From NCBI GenBank assembly GCA_037501455.1, contig CM074855.1, forward strand, positions 34,629,001 through 34,693,000: a stretch of 64,000 nt of DNA, given 5' to 3'. The notes under the pieces are model-generated. The model did not search any database. It was not told where the DNA came from and saw nothing but the letters and a program-made list of their open reading frames with translations. Every line of letters begins with the position of its first letter. Position 1 is the first letter of the stretch. Position numbers and translations under genes: made by a program. Shown in pieces: positions 46,769 to 59,151 of the stretch. This DNA is from Lantana camara. Lineage: Eukaryota > Streptophyta > Magnoliopsida > Lamiales > Verbenaceae.

Positions 46769-48529
46769 TGCTTCCAACACTTGCTCTTTCAATGGTGATA
46801 TCATCACAACGTTCGCAATTCGAGCTTTAGTTATCACCTCTATTCTTTCTCTTTGATCAACCTCTGGGTTGGCAGAAATCTGTGCCAAATGAACTTTCCT
46901 GCTTAGAGCATCGGCTACAACATTCGCCTTTCCTGGATGGTATTGAATAAGGCAATCGTAGTCCTCCAGAAATTCCATCCATCTCCTCTGTCGCATATTC
47001 AACTCCTTCTGAGTGAATAGATATCGCAGGCTCTTATGATCAGTAAAGATCTCAAACGTAACTCTATACAGGTAATGTCTCCACTTTCCCAGAGCAAAAA
47101 TTATCGCTGCTAACTCCAAATCATGAGTCGGGTAGTTGACTTCATGCGTTTTGAGTTTCCTTGATGCATACGCAATCACTTTTCCATTCTGCATCAAAAC
47201 TCCTCCTAGTCCTTCTTTCGAAGCATCGGTGTAAACAGTGTATCCTTCTTTTCCTTCTGGTAACGCTAACACGAGTGCAGTTGTTAGCATCTTTTTCAAT
47301 CTTTGAAAACTTTGCTCACACTTCTCAGTCCACTCGAATTTCCCTTCTTTCTTTGTCAACTTAGTGAGAGGTGTAGCTATCTTCGAGAAATCTTTGACAA
47401 ACCTTCGGTAGTAACTAGCTAATCCCAGAAAACTCCTCACTTCTGAAGGATTCTTTGGTGACTTCCAATCCATAATCGTTTCAATCTTCGAGGGATCTAC
47501 TTCGATTCCAGATCCTGATATGATGTGTCCGAGAAACGTAACTCTCTCAAGCCAGAACTCACATTTACTGAACTTTGCATATAGCTTGTGATCCAGCAAA
47601 GTGCGTAACACAATTCGAAGATGCTCAGCATGTTCCTCCGGTGTCTTTGAAAATACCAAGATATCGTCGATGAAGATCACTACAAACTTGTCGAGAAACG
47701 GCTTGAATATACGGTGCATCATATCCATGAATGCAGCTGGTGCGTTCGTCAAACCAAATGGCATTACCACAAACTCTTAATGTCCGTATCGGCTGTTGAA
47801 AGCAGTCTTCGGAATATCTGCTTCCCTGATCTTCAATTGATAATACCCTTGTCTTAGATCTAACTTGGAGTAGACCTTCGATCCTTGAAGTATATCGAAC
47901 AACTCTTCGATATGAGGGAGAGGATACTTATTCTTGATTGTCATCCTGTTCAGCTCCCGATAGTCAATGCATAAACGCAATGATCCATCCTTCTTCTTAA
48001 CGAAAAGCACAGGCGCTCCTCACGGCGATGTGCTCGGTCGAACATATCCAGACTCAATCAGTTCATCCAATTGCTTCCTCAGTTCTTCCAAGATGATCTC
48101 TTTCTTGTAACAATCCAACTTAGCTCGGTACTTAGACAACCAATCCATACCAAGTATAACGTCGTATCTTGTCATCGGTAATTTAATAAGATCCATCGGG
48201 TAACAACGGGTACCAATACATATAGGGCAGCGTTTATATACTTGATCCGTAACAAGGCAAGTTCCCAAAGGAGAACTCACTTCAAATTTATATGGCAAGT
48301 ATTCAAGTGGAAACTGTAAATGCGCACATAATTCAGAAGCAACAAATGAATGCGTAGCACCAGGGTCATACAAGACCTTAACTGGCGTGTTAAGAATGTG
48401 TACAATACCTTCCACAACAGACGAAGGATCAACCTCCTCCTTACCATCCAAAGCATAAGCTCTGCCTTTGAACACCGGTTTGTTCGTCGTACCCACCACT
48501 GCTTTTCCTTTATCCTGGACCCCAAATCT
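46769..48529 (-). pseudogene. pol: Tekay pol: protease, reverse transcriptase, RNase H (interrupted, internal deletion)
   Basis: Retropepsin has LYDPGATHSF (DPG in the active-site place) and VILGMDWLSKYRAKLDC. Directly after KKEIIL the frame jumps to EELRKQLDELIESGYVRPS. The roughly 100 residues normally lying between protease and reverse transcriptase are absent (junction near 48089) without a frame change. Reverse transcriptase has [34 protein letters not shown] and the FIDD catalytic box. RNase H has [15 protein letters not shown] and [14 protein letters not shown]. Stops lie at 48020-48022 (TGA where Trp is expected) and 47777-47779 (TAA, expected Tyr). Confidence 0.93.
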
Positions 48530-49585
48530 CCTGATCCTGTGCGGGCAACTATCTATCCGGTGCTCAGGGGAACCACACGCGAAACACTGTCCAGCTTTCT
48601 TGCGACAGTTCTCCTCAGTGTGTCCCGTTCGGCGACAATATCTGCAAACAATTTCCTTTGGACCTGGCTGAGGTGCTCTCTGCTGTTGTGGCGCCTTCTG
48701 ATACTGCTGTGGCGCTTTCTGCTTCTGTACTTGCTGTTTCGGTGGAGCGTTCTGTTGCTGACGTTGTGGTGTTACCATTGGCCTCTTTCCAGTTCCTTGG
48801 AGAAAAGATCCGGAAGGTCGCTTATTCCCTTGATAAGGCTTAGGGTTAGAAGGTCCTTGACGTGCAGTAGTTATCTTGATCTCCTTGTGTGCAGCTTCAA
48901 CCCTTAGCGCTCTATCAACAGCACGATTGTAGGTTTCTATGTCCAAAGAAGCAAGTGCCAATCGAAGTTCGGGCTTCAGTCCATCGATAAACCTTTTTGT
49001 CTTGCGACGCTCGTCAGTCAGAATATGAGGCGCATACTTGATCAGCCTCACAAACCTAGCTTCATACTCCATCACATTCATAGTTCCCTGAACCAAGCTC
49101 ATAAACTCAGCCTCCCGTGCATCCCGAGTCACTTGAGGCATGTACTTCTGCTGAAACTCTCTGATAAACTCATCCCAACTTCCTTCAACATTATTCTCAT
49201 TCCACATATGCTGAACGTGCTTCCACCAATTGTATGCAGCTCCTTCCATAAGAAAAGTAGCATACCGAACTCGTTCACGATCCTCTGGCTAGATCTCCAT
49301 AGCCTCGAAAATCTTCTCAAGACTGGTAATCCAATTCTCAGCCTTTATGTCGTTCGGTTCTCCATAGAACTTAGGTGGATTCATCCTCAGAAATTTTTCC
49401 AGTGACCTTTCATTAGGAGGATTATCTCTCGGTGCACAAGCCCTCATAAATTGTCGTAGCACATCCCTTAATTCCGGAGTTCTTTCCCGTTCAGGGGGTG
49501 GAGTGACATCTCTTTGGGGCGGCGTGACATCTCTTTGGGGTGGCAGTGGTGGTACACGATTCCGGGGTGCTCTTCTCGGTGGCAT
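48530..49585 (-). pseudogene. gag: Tekay gag (one stop)
   Basis: It starts MPPRRAPRNR at 49583-49585, has a Pro/Arg-rich N-terminus with a short PPQRDVT duplication, then the capsid region (RMNPPKFYGEPNDIKAENW; EGAAYNWWKHVQ; FQQKYMPQVTRDAREAEFM). A Gln/Pro-rich linker precedes two zinc knuckles, CRYCRRTGHTEENC and CFACGSPEHRIDSC. One TAG lies at 49289-49291. Gag and pol share one frame, as is usual for Tekay. The gag/protease boundary is approximate. Confidence 0.93.
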
Positions 49586-50397
49586 GTTGTTACTGAATTC
49601 ACAAGCATTCAGATACATATATTCGATGCATGACATATAATGATTCATAGAATCCGTAACCACGTATTCACATTCCCACGTAGTCACATATAAGTATGAG
49701 AACAACACATTCCCATATCAACATATCAGTAAGATTCAAGATCTCCAAACATATCATATAATCCGAAACAACTGTCAGACAACATGTAAACAGGAACAGA
49801 AGCTCGGGTAACATATCAACATATCCGAAACATGTACAACATATCCCAAAATGTGATCAACATATAAACAGTAACAGAACGTGTACTGTCATATCAACAA
49901 GAACTGTAACATGATCAGACGTACGATCAACATATCCAACAACAAGAATATCAACATGCTAACAATAAATGAAATGGCATGATCCTATCAACGGTCCTAA
50001 TGGTATCTTGAAGCAACTCTAAGACTCATGCAATGACAGTTATGGAAAGCAGTAAACAGATATCCAACATAAAGCCGAAAGTGTTATAACTGTGCAAGGT
50101 TTGGTAAAATTTACTACAGGCCACATGTTAACAGTATTAATTCAAAATGGGGAGGACCCGATACTATCGAGTTGACTCCCTTACAGGCCTTACCAATCCG
50201 TCCAACCCTGCTGAAAATAACCTAGTAGGTACCAAGTCATCTGAACCGTCATCCGTGGTGCTAAAAGTCGGGGATCATCTACCAAAGCTATATATCCCCT
50301 CATCCAAAAGTCAGTCCTGAACTGTCCCGGCTATACGTCCGCCATCCATAGATAGTATATATGCATCAGTACTATACAGAAAACCTCCTATCAGTAA
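49586..50397. other. Spacer between the pre-gag ORF and gag
   Basis: About 0.8 kb rich in ACATATCA repeats with no supported coding frame. CATATC/ACATATC words recur roughly every 15-30 bases between about 49690 and 49935, a simple low-complexity pattern. Confidence 0.6.
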
Positions 50398-51078
50398 TCA
50401 ACCCTGATAACTGTGGTCCAAAGAACCCCTGGTGATGTCATTAGAAACAGCAATGACCTCACCCTGTCCGTGACCTGCTGGCTCATCTCCGCCATCATCA
50501 TCATCATCAGATCCTCCATCGCCTCCATCAGACTGCTCCTGCATAGGCTCGGGCTCCTGAGAAGCCTGACTGACTTCCTGACCCTCGACCTCCTCAACTG
50601 CCTGCTCATCGGATAAGTGATAGGTATCATACAGGTGAGCTCTCACGCGTGCACGGTAGTGCTGGTGACGCTCCATAGAGGTGTCGCGATCAATAGTCAT
50701 CTGCATAAGATCTACCTCCAGCTCAGCAATACGAGCAGCCCTCTAATCAGCAATATGAGTCATCTCTGCAGCATGCTCACGAGCGATGTCCCTATCAATC
50801 TGGTACTGCAGTGACTGATCCTGATGGCGCATAGACTCCAACCTGACCTCACGGGTCCTCTGATACTCCTGAAAGTAACCATCTCTCTCAGACTCGAGAT
50901 AGTGCACAACTCTGTTAGGATAGGAATACCCAGGCCTGCCACTGTTCCTAGATCTGCGCCAGGTGTAGAAACGAGTGCCTCCACGGCGAGAAACTGCCAC
51001 AGTACGCGGGGCCTCAAACTGCTCAAAGAAAGCCTCATCCATCTGCTGATTAGGATCCTGGTGTGGCTGAACTGCCAT
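50398..51078 (-). pseudogene. Tekay pre-gag ORF (unknown protein, one stop)
   Basis: An additional reading frame between the 5' LTR and gag, starting MAVQPHQDPNQQMDE at 51076-51078. The N-terminal part is Arg/Tyr-rich (RRGGTRFYTWRRSR; PNRVVHYLESERD). A predicted coiled coil follows (EYQRTREVRLESMRHQDQS; RAARIAELEVDLMQM). The tail is strongly acidic (GGDGGSDDDDDGGDEPAG). One in-frame TAG at 50743-50745 interrupts it; otherwise the frame is open for 227 codons including the stop. I do not recognise the family. Length, composition bias and ordered segments argue for a real, decayed gene. It could be an N-terminal Gag-like accessory protein, but no motif shows this. Confidence 0.65.
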
Positions 51079-51245
51079 AGCTATACAGAAGATACCACAG
51101 ATATGAAATCCAGATAACAGAACCATGCAATCCCCTAATATCCTGTCTCGATGCAGTATGAGAATGATCCTGGATGCAATACGTGAACAATCCATGATGC
51201 AACATGAGAGCAATCTAGGTTAAGTCTCTTCTTACTTAACCCGAT

Positions 51246-51257
51246 GCTCTGATACCA
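51246..51257 (-). other. Primer-binding site of Tekay (tRNA-iMet type)
   Basis: The minus strand reads TGGTATCAGAGC, 8 bases inside the 5' LTR end. Same primer as LARD-A and LARD-B. Confidence 0.95.
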
Positions 51258-51265
51258 CCTCAGGC

Positions 51266-53464
51266 TGTAACGTCCCCACCCGTACCAGAACAAGAGGAGA
51301 GCGGCGTCTCAACCCCCGCACTGAAGCACCTCTCAAGTAATGGTGTGAGCCATCACTCAAGAAATACTCCAGCGAACGACTGTCTATCAGAACTATACAT
51401 GTACAACGATGTGGCTACGTAGCGGAAAATCAGAGTATTTTAAAACTTTTCAAAACATGTGCGTGATGGCATGTAACAAGTAAGAACATATTGATCATGT
51501 AAGAGAGACTCGGCATATCAGAACATGTATAGATTCACATATAAGTACCGATAAAGCAGAGTTCAAAATATCGGTAACAGAGTAGCAGAGAGAGTATAAC
51601 AAAGATACTCAAGTATTCTGAAACATATACAGAAGCATAAAGTGATGCAGCCATAAAACATACGCAGGACACAAAAGAGAAAGTAATACTAAGTCTTGAC
51701 TGAAACAAAAATGACAATCTAGAGCTTCAAGATACCTCTAGACTGCGGCTGCAAGACCTGAAACCACGAGGCAAGAAAACGGGAGAGGTATTAGTCAAAA
51801 GGACTAAGTGAGGGAATACTTAAAAGAAAGTGCTGAGTGTTAAAGAACTTGAAGTAAAGTTTAGAACTGTTAAATACAATGCTTTTAAAGAATAACTTGA
51901 AACAAGTTCGATTGATAAAACTCTTTTGAATGCGATGCTGTAAAAGAATGCACGTTATAAAACATTTTCATGAATGCTATCACACGCGCACACATATGCT
52001 GTTGATGGTTCATAGTTCTTTCATAAAACGGGATAGGGTAAAGTGAACTTTTCCAGATATGAACCATCCTTTATGAAACAGAATTTTGCCCGCAAGCTAG
52101 GCTCCTCCATCCTTACTCCAGAAAACATGACCAGGATCAACAATAATTCCACGTACAGTAGAGTATCGGACCAAGATCAACAATAACCCCACATAAAGTA
52201 GAGCATCGGACCAAGATCAACAACAACTCCGCACACAGTAGACTATTGGACCAAGGTCAACAACAACTCTTACCAACACATACAAACATGCACCATCCTC
52301 CACCGGTTGTCACTTCGGGTAGCTAGCCCTAGGCGACCTGTAAAAATGTAATGGGAACAGATTTGCTGTCCGTTCCCAGACAGATTGTCCTGACTTAACA
52401 AACCTCCTGTTAAAAGTCGGTGTCAATTGTCTAAGTGTGGCGGCCGGTATTGGTGATGTCGTTGGCGCTCACCTCCCGAGCATCACCTCCACACATAACC
52501 GCCGGGCCCAAACTGTAAACTGTATGCTTGCATTTAAGATTAGCAGTGACCAGAGTATCACTCCAGTATGCTAACTATAACATGTGAAACTGTAACTGTA
52601 ACATATGATGCTGTCTGTAAAACATATGATTCTGTCTGTAAACTGTACTTTGAAAACATATGCAGATCATGTAACTGTCTTTGAACAAGAATGCAGAACT
52701 TTGGAAAACATATACTGTAGATCAAGGTATACTGTTAAAGTATGAATGATCCTTTCAAAAGAATGTCCCGATAAAAGGGATAGTTCAAAACGAGGTTTAG
52801 CTTTGAATTTCAAAACATATGATACGATAGTATAATCGTGGTTCCAGTTGGAAAACATTTATAACTTCACCTCACCTATCAGTAACAAAAGGCAGGTAGA
52901 CAGATTATGCGGTGCCCTGGGGATCCCAGTGCTCAACTTTAATTCCTGTAGGTGGTGTACTAGAGTGAGCTTAAGAACTAAGACCCACTACTAACCAAGA
53001 TGCATATGAAATGCATGAAACAAATGAACAAGGAACATGTAAGGAACATGTAACACAAGAGAGTAATACCATTTAAGGTATTCAAGAAAGGTGACACACA
53101 AAGGAATACGTCAAAGTGAGTTACTCTTAACGTTAGACTATGATCTTACTATAACCGAGTAAGCTTTAGTCAAATTATGAATCCTATCACAAACCTTAAG
53201 TTATAAAACAAGTCCACGAAAGAAAACACATTTTGAAAACACATTTTAGACCCTGGATATGGAAACCCTAGGTGTAAATGTCTATAGAGAAAGCACAAGT
53301 TTTATTTCATACTTACTATTCAAAAGCACTATTCCAGATTACTATTCATGATTACTATTCACAGTTACTATTCACAGGTTACTATTCACATGTCGGGTCA
53401 AAGGGTCGGGTCAAACCCTTACTATACACACACACCCATACACATGGTACACACACACTATGCA

Positions 53465-53495
<31 letters not shown>

Positions 53496-55377
53496 GGCAT
53501 GCACACACACACACACCCTAATTAAATTATGATCTTGATTATAACCTATAGTTTCAAGTTCATGTTATAATAATCAAGAGTGATCTAGGTTAAAGGTATA
53601 ACCTATAGTTAAGAGATCCAATTAAGGCATAAGATCAAGTTATGAAACACTAATCTATCTTAGGTTATAACATGTGACACTATTAAAGTGTATAACATAT
53701 GATCAAGGCTTTAATCCATTAATCCATATCATAACATAAGCTCAATTCATAATTCAAGAATCATATAACAATGTGACAACATGTCACAACATATATCATA
53801 TCATATCATATCATATATCATGAACCTTTGGGCATGTAACATGTAACAATTTAATTCAATTCCAACATGTAACAAGTTGTGACATAATAAATTGTAAATC
53901 ACTATTCCATTAGCTAGCATGCATGAACATAATTCAAACTCCATAATCATGCATCAATTCTCATAATATAACAACCATATCACATGATCATAGCATATAC
54001 TAGAACAATTCATAACATATCCAAGCATATACTAAACAATTAAAACATATAAACATCTATTGAAACATATCATGAAAACTATATAATAAATGCATGAAAT
54101 AAAATCCTATATGGCTTAGGGAAGACCCTAAGACCCAACCTAAACATAATATAAACATACCATAACATAAAACATAAACTAAACTAAACATAACATAAAC
54201 TAAAGCATAAAAATAAAACAAACCTAGCTCTAGTGGGGGGAGGGGGGGTGGCCGACGGTAAGAGGGGGAAGAGAGGGAGAGAAAGGGTGTTGTTAACACA
54301 ACATTGAGCAAGGAATGAAATGCCTCTTGGCCTCTATTTATAGTTGAAGAGAAGCCCCTCACCTTGGAAATAAAATGTGGAGAAGGGTAGGAGAGCAAAA
54401 ATGGGATAGCTTCTCTTGGAAGCTTTAGGCAAGTTGAAGCTAAAATGGGGCTGCTGGGGGTATTTCTGTAATTTCGTTGCCCAAGACTCGAGGATAAGTG
54501 GCTGGAAGTATAATCATGCCGACGGCAAGAAAATTAGCTTCGAAACGCATATTCATTCGTCGAAATCGGATTTACCGTTTGAAAGATACATTAGTTTTAG
54601 TGAATAAAAGTTTTGAGCTCGAAACTCGACACGAGTGAAAAACGACTTTCTAGAATGATTTTCAAGTCCGGATTGTTTCCAAAATTCAAGAAATAAATCG
54701 AGAAGCGTTTTGAGTCCAAAATCGACTATAAAACATTTTGCCGTTAAAAAGTTGAAAACGTAGGATGAATAGTGAATTCTCACGTACGAACGTACGCTTC
54801 AAAATTTCAAGCTAGGACTTGAATCAAGAGTTGTAAAACATATCAAAAATCTTGAAATAGCTCAAGTGCAAATCCGAAGAGAAAACATTTTTCGAATGAA
54901 AACCGTTCGAAAAAGGAATAGTAAACTAGGGTTTTCAAAAACGTTTTCAATAAAACAAAGTTCCGGAATGGATTTCCAAGCCAAGAATGATTTCAAAAGA
55001 CTCGTCTCGACTCAAGGATCAATTTGACTGTAACTTGGGTAGGAAAAGGTATCAGAATCAAAAGCTTATTTTCTGATGAATAGTAACTTTGGTCGGTAAG
55101 TTCCAAAAATACCCTTATGGCTCAAGAAAGACTTTCTGAGTTCGGGAACCTCTAGGGTTCGAGTAGCAATATGAACAAGGTAGGCTCGGGTTATGAATAG
55201 TAAACTGTATCAAAGGTCAAGGATTCCCCCTTAAAGCATATCAGATCATATACGAGCACAAAGTTCATGTAAAAATGCAATGCATGATGATTCAAAAAGT
55301 TGGATCACGGTCTATAAACGCTTTACCAATGCCCTTAACTTACTGTTTTCATCCAGGCCATATTTTGGGCTGTTACA
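51266..55377 (-). repeat. Tekay 5' LTR
   Basis: It matches 41164-45304. It differs by roughly 45-50 substitutions. It also has a 13-base duplication near 53234, a deletion of about 30 bases near 55148, and changed CA and G runs. Followed by the ctaac duplication. Confidence 0.95.
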
Positions 55378-55877
55378 CTAACCACTTGGGATGTTTGAAC
55401 ACTTTACTCGGGATTATGGATTTCATGCGCATGTGATATACGTATATGCCCCTCACTCAGTCTTTGAACTGACACCCCACGTTGTTTTTAGTCTTTTGCA
55501 GGTCAAGCTAGGCGGGGAGTGAAGTCGTGTAGTAGTCTTTCCTTTTGGAGTCCTAGCTTGTACTACTTCTTAGCATTTCATACTCATGTTTTAATTATGT
55601 ATTATTATATTTTGGAGAAGTATAGTATATATGTGGTGGCTGGGATGGCCTATGATTGTATTACGTGATTATGGCTAATCTATTGTGTATCTATGCTTCC
55701 GCTTTACGTATTGCATCGTTGGTTTTAATTGGTTTAAGGGTTAGCCCCGCTTAGCTAGGTCGAGTTTTTATTTGTCACCCGTTCGTCACGTGTTTGATTT
55801 GTGTATGGAAATTCATTTCATGCATGGATTGGACTAGTGGTGCGGGGGATGTGACGCCTTCCGATGTGGTTGTTACA
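55378..55877 (+). mobile_element. LTR of family D, right fragment (3' end)
   Basis: Begins with the second ctaac and continues the sequence broken at 41163. It has acceptor-like TCTTTTGCAG ending at 55501, CTAGGCGGGG at 55508-55517 with complement CCCCGCTTAG at 55745-55754, CACCCGTTCGTCACG, then GTGCGGGGGATGTGACG and the terminus GGTTGTTACA. No primer site follows, so this is a solo LTR or a 3' LTR. The next five bases, atatt, would be its duplication. Confidence 0.75.
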
Positions 55878-56074
55878 ATATTTACCCTCGAGTAACCGCA
55901 TGAGCGAGAGAAAAGAGAAGTTTAAAAAGATATTGTTGGAGTGATAAAATAAATAAGTAAATAAATAAAGAATGAAAGAGAACATAATGGATATAAAAAG
56001 TATATGAAACAAATGAAAAAGAAATAATTCAAGAATTCAAGAGACCAAAACGATTACTATCTGGCTCTCTCGGT

Positions 56075-56156
<82 letters not shown>

Positions 56157-56559
56157 GTAACTCACACTACAAAATACAATGCATAATTCAATTTAAAAAA
56201 TTTTCTATTACATTAGTCAATCACACGACTATTTCAATCAAGATAGCAAATGGTTACAAATAAAATTAATTATCAACTTATTCAATTACAGGTAAATTAT
56301 TATCATAGTATAAACAAACTAATATACAACTAATATTATACCTACTGAACTGAAACTAACTGTCTTAAAATATGACCTCGTGTTAATTCACATTTAGTGG
56401 GAGTAAGCAAAAGGTTTGCAGACTCTAAATGGTCAATTTACGAAATTGGATCAGGCTTCTAGGAATTATAGTATTCGAATTAGTGAAATAGTCAAAGTTG
56501 TTTTACCTTGTACACTGAATTTGAGTAAACGTGTACGAGAAAGTGTTAGAGACTAAAAA
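55878..56559. other. AT-rich stretch with microsatellite, no gene
   Basis: AT-rich DNA with a (TAA)n run at 56076-56157. Right of about 56390 there are faint copia pol traces (GGAGTAAGCAAAAGGTTTG) but no continuous frame. Confidence 0.6.
56076..56157. repeat. (TAA)n microsatellite, about 27 units
   Basis: Uninterrupted TAA/AAT repeats, ending AATAGTAA. Confidence 0.97.
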
Positions 56560-57558
56560 TTCAACTTTTGGTACTTTGTGAAGATGACATCCTTCTCATT
56601 GGGAATGTGGAAGATGACATAAAAGTCACCAAAGCCTGGTTAGGAACCATTTTGAGATGAAAGATCTTGGTGACAGATCCTACATTCTCGACACAAATAT
56701 CTATGGAGATATATTTAAGAGAATGATTGAATTATCACAGTCAAGGTACATAGGGAATTAACTAAAATGGTTTAGTATAGAAGATTCCTATAGAATTTTC
56801 AATGGATAATCGAACATCTCTTTTGAAGAGGATGTGTCCTAAAATAACTATGAGAAAGTTAGAATGTCCAAAACCCTTTTCGGGAAAGAGATGCATGATG
56901 TATACAAAGTTATGTACTTGAGGAGATAGGGCTTCCCATATAGCATGATGGGCCCAATTCTAAATGTAACCTTGGAGAAGGTCACTGAACTGCTGTAAAA
57001 TTGAGCACTTTAGAAGAAATGAGGATGTGTTTTAAGAGTCCAGCAAGATCTTGTCATTAAAGGATTATTTGATGTAATCATTGCATCAAAATATAGATAA
57101 TTATTGATCCATGAGAGGATACGCATTCTGCGTGAAAGGCAGAACAGTGCTTTGGAAAGAGTTCCAATCGAGAGGCACTGAAGATTCGACTATTAAGGTT
57201 GAATACTTAGCCGCATAGACTACCACTAAGCTAATTGTTTGGGTAAAAAACTCCATATAATGGGTAGATGAAGTTCCTAGCATAAAACAACACCATTATC
57301 ATATAGTATAATGAAATGGATGGTTGCTCGAGTAAGAGAAATGAGACCTCACCAAGGGACCAGACGCCTGATTATGAATCACGTGAATAAGGAAATCGCT
57401 TTTTTCTTAATGATGTGCAAATTAAAAAAATTCACATCAGCAGAAAATATAGCAGATCCACTTTGGAAACGCCCAAAGTCAATAAGGCTCTAAAGGTACA
57501 TCTTGGGAAGATGGAACCTAAAATATACCTGAAAGGCTTTTACAGGCAAGTGGGAGAT
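56560..57558 (+). pseudogene. pol: Ty1/copia pol remnant (reverse transcriptase to RNase H end)
   Basis: Heavily decayed plus-strand copia pol. Near 56578 the bases translate to EDDILLIGN, matching the copia YVDDILLIGN catalytic box. HFEMKDLGD and then ELSQSRYIGN follow, which match the F.MKDLGEA and L.LSQS.YI blocks. RNase H remains are visible as TVLWKEFQSRGTEDSTIKVEYLAA and, after stops, KKFTSAENIADPLWK (57311-57493). A polypurine tract AAGTGGGAGAT ends at 57558, just before an LTR start TGTTGGGAATAG. Frameshifts and stops are common and no product is expected. Confidence 0.85.
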
Positions 57559-58352
57559 TGTTGGGAATAGTGCCCTAGAAAGCTTGTGTGTGCCAATACG
57601 TGTTATGTATGTTTCCATTACGTGTGCCTGTCTAGAACTCCCCTAATCCGATGAGGCCGTTAAGAACTTTTTCATTATGGGAATGACACATGAAACAAGT
57701 TTTTAACTCCATAGGCGAGGATTAGAAACTTCTCGAAGTCAATGAGGCTGTGCTTTGGAAAGAGTTCCAATCGAGAGGCACTGAAGATTCGACTATTAAG
57801 GTTGAATACTTAGCCGCATAGAATACAGCTAAGCTAATTGTTTGGGTAAAAAACTCCATATAATGGGTAGATGAAGTTCCTAGCATGAAACAACACCATT
57901 ATCATATAGTATAATGAAATGGATGGTTGCTCGAGTAAGAGAAATGAGACCTCACCAAGGGACCAGACGCCTGATTATGAATCACGTGAATAAGGAAATC
58001 GCTTTTTTCTTAATGATGTGCAAATTAAAAAAATTCACATCAGCAGAAAATATAGCAGATCCACTTTGGAAACGCCCAAAGTCAATAAGGCTCTAAAGGT
58101 ACATCTTGGGAAGATGGAACCTAAAATATACCTGAAAGGCTTTTACAGGCAAGTGGGAGATTGTTGGGAATAGTGCCCTAGAAAGCTTGTGTGTGCCAAT
58201 ACGTGTTATGTATGTTTCCATTACGTGTGCCTGTCTAGAACTCCCCTAATCCGATGAGGCCGTTAAGAACTTTTTCATTATGGGAATGACACATGAAACA
58301 AGTCCTTAACTCCATAGGCGAGGATTAGAAACTTCTCGAAGTCAATGAGGCT
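57147..58352 (+). repeat. 603-bp tandem duplication across copia RNase H end, polypurine tract and LTR start
   Basis: 57147-57749 and 57750-58352 are direct tandem copies, each from GTGCTTTGGAAAG to GAAGTCAATGAGGCT, with only a few differences (for example near 57220/57823 and 57700/58303). Each copy carries the RNase H tail, polypurine tract and first 190 bases of the LTR. Confidence 0.93.
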
Positions 58353-59151
58353 GACAGACGGTGGGAGTGTCGACTTTGCCTCTGCTGAGACTTGCTTGTG
58401 TAGTTGTGTCCTTAAGAAGGATCATCATGTTTCATGGGGTGTAAAGTGCATAAGTTGATGCGTACACAATACACAGGGGTGCTTGTTGTAAGAACAAGTT
58501 CACTAAGAGTGCCCCGCGTGAGAAGATTCCTAAATGGGAAAGGACGTTACTAGAACTTGTAGATTAGGAAATATCTCACATGTCAATGACGTGAGGAATT
58601 AATCCTTGGACTTGAGATTCCAAATTGTCTCATATGAGCTAACTCTGTAATCTTTGATATAGGCTCAAAAGGGTGTCGCCATATAGACACCTGAACCACG
58701 GCCTATGTTGGGATTACACAAGTGGCATATGAGAATTGTTGGAATCAATAAAGGACCTACACTTACTATAGGCAAGATGATCTCTTATTACACAAGTCAT
58801 TCATGTTCCATCCTAAAATCCTTGCGCAAGGTGGTTAGATCAAGACATCAAGAAAATGGGGTTTTCTTGGATTGAGATCAAATGGAATATGAAGGGAACT
58901 TTGTTTTAAGATTAAGATTAATAGGGCTCTCTATATTCCCATGCCCTAGATCTTAATCGAGAGATAGGATGGTAGGAGGATCGTATCCCACATGTTGTTA
59001 TTGACTGAAAGGTTCTTTCGAATATACATTCACATTTCGGGTAGGGGTCACACACCTGTTGCTAGACTATGGTCATGTGATCTGTAAGGTAATTAATTAA
59101 TAAAGGGTATTAATTAATTAGGTTCACTGCTAACTGAAATTGAACCTAGTG
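58162..59151 (+). repeat. Copia 3' LTR remnant
   Basis: Starts TGTTGGGAATAGTGCCCTAG after the second polypurine tract. Sequence runs through TTAATTAATAAAGGG near 59095 to about 59151, where element G begins. The true LTR 3' end is not certain. Confidence 0.6.

Larger units (their letters stand above)
41164..55377 (-). mobile_element. Tekay-lineage chromovirus (Ty3/gypsy) with pre-gag ORF, defective
   Basis: The LTRs are 41164-45304 (4141 bp, 3' LTR) and 51266-55377 (4112 bp, 5' LTR), minus strand TGTAACAGCCC..GGTGTTACA. They are flanked by the duplication ctaac (41159-41163, 55378-55382). The primer site GCTCTGATACCA lies at 51246-51257. Order on the minus strand: extra ORF, gag with two zinc knuckles, protease, reverse transcriptase, RNase H, integrase, chromodomain. 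Long LTRs, an iMet primer and a C-terminal chromodomain place it in Tekay/Del. LTRs differ by about 1% by eye plus indels. The gag-pol frame has seven stops and an internal deletion but no frameshift. Confidence 0.95.
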
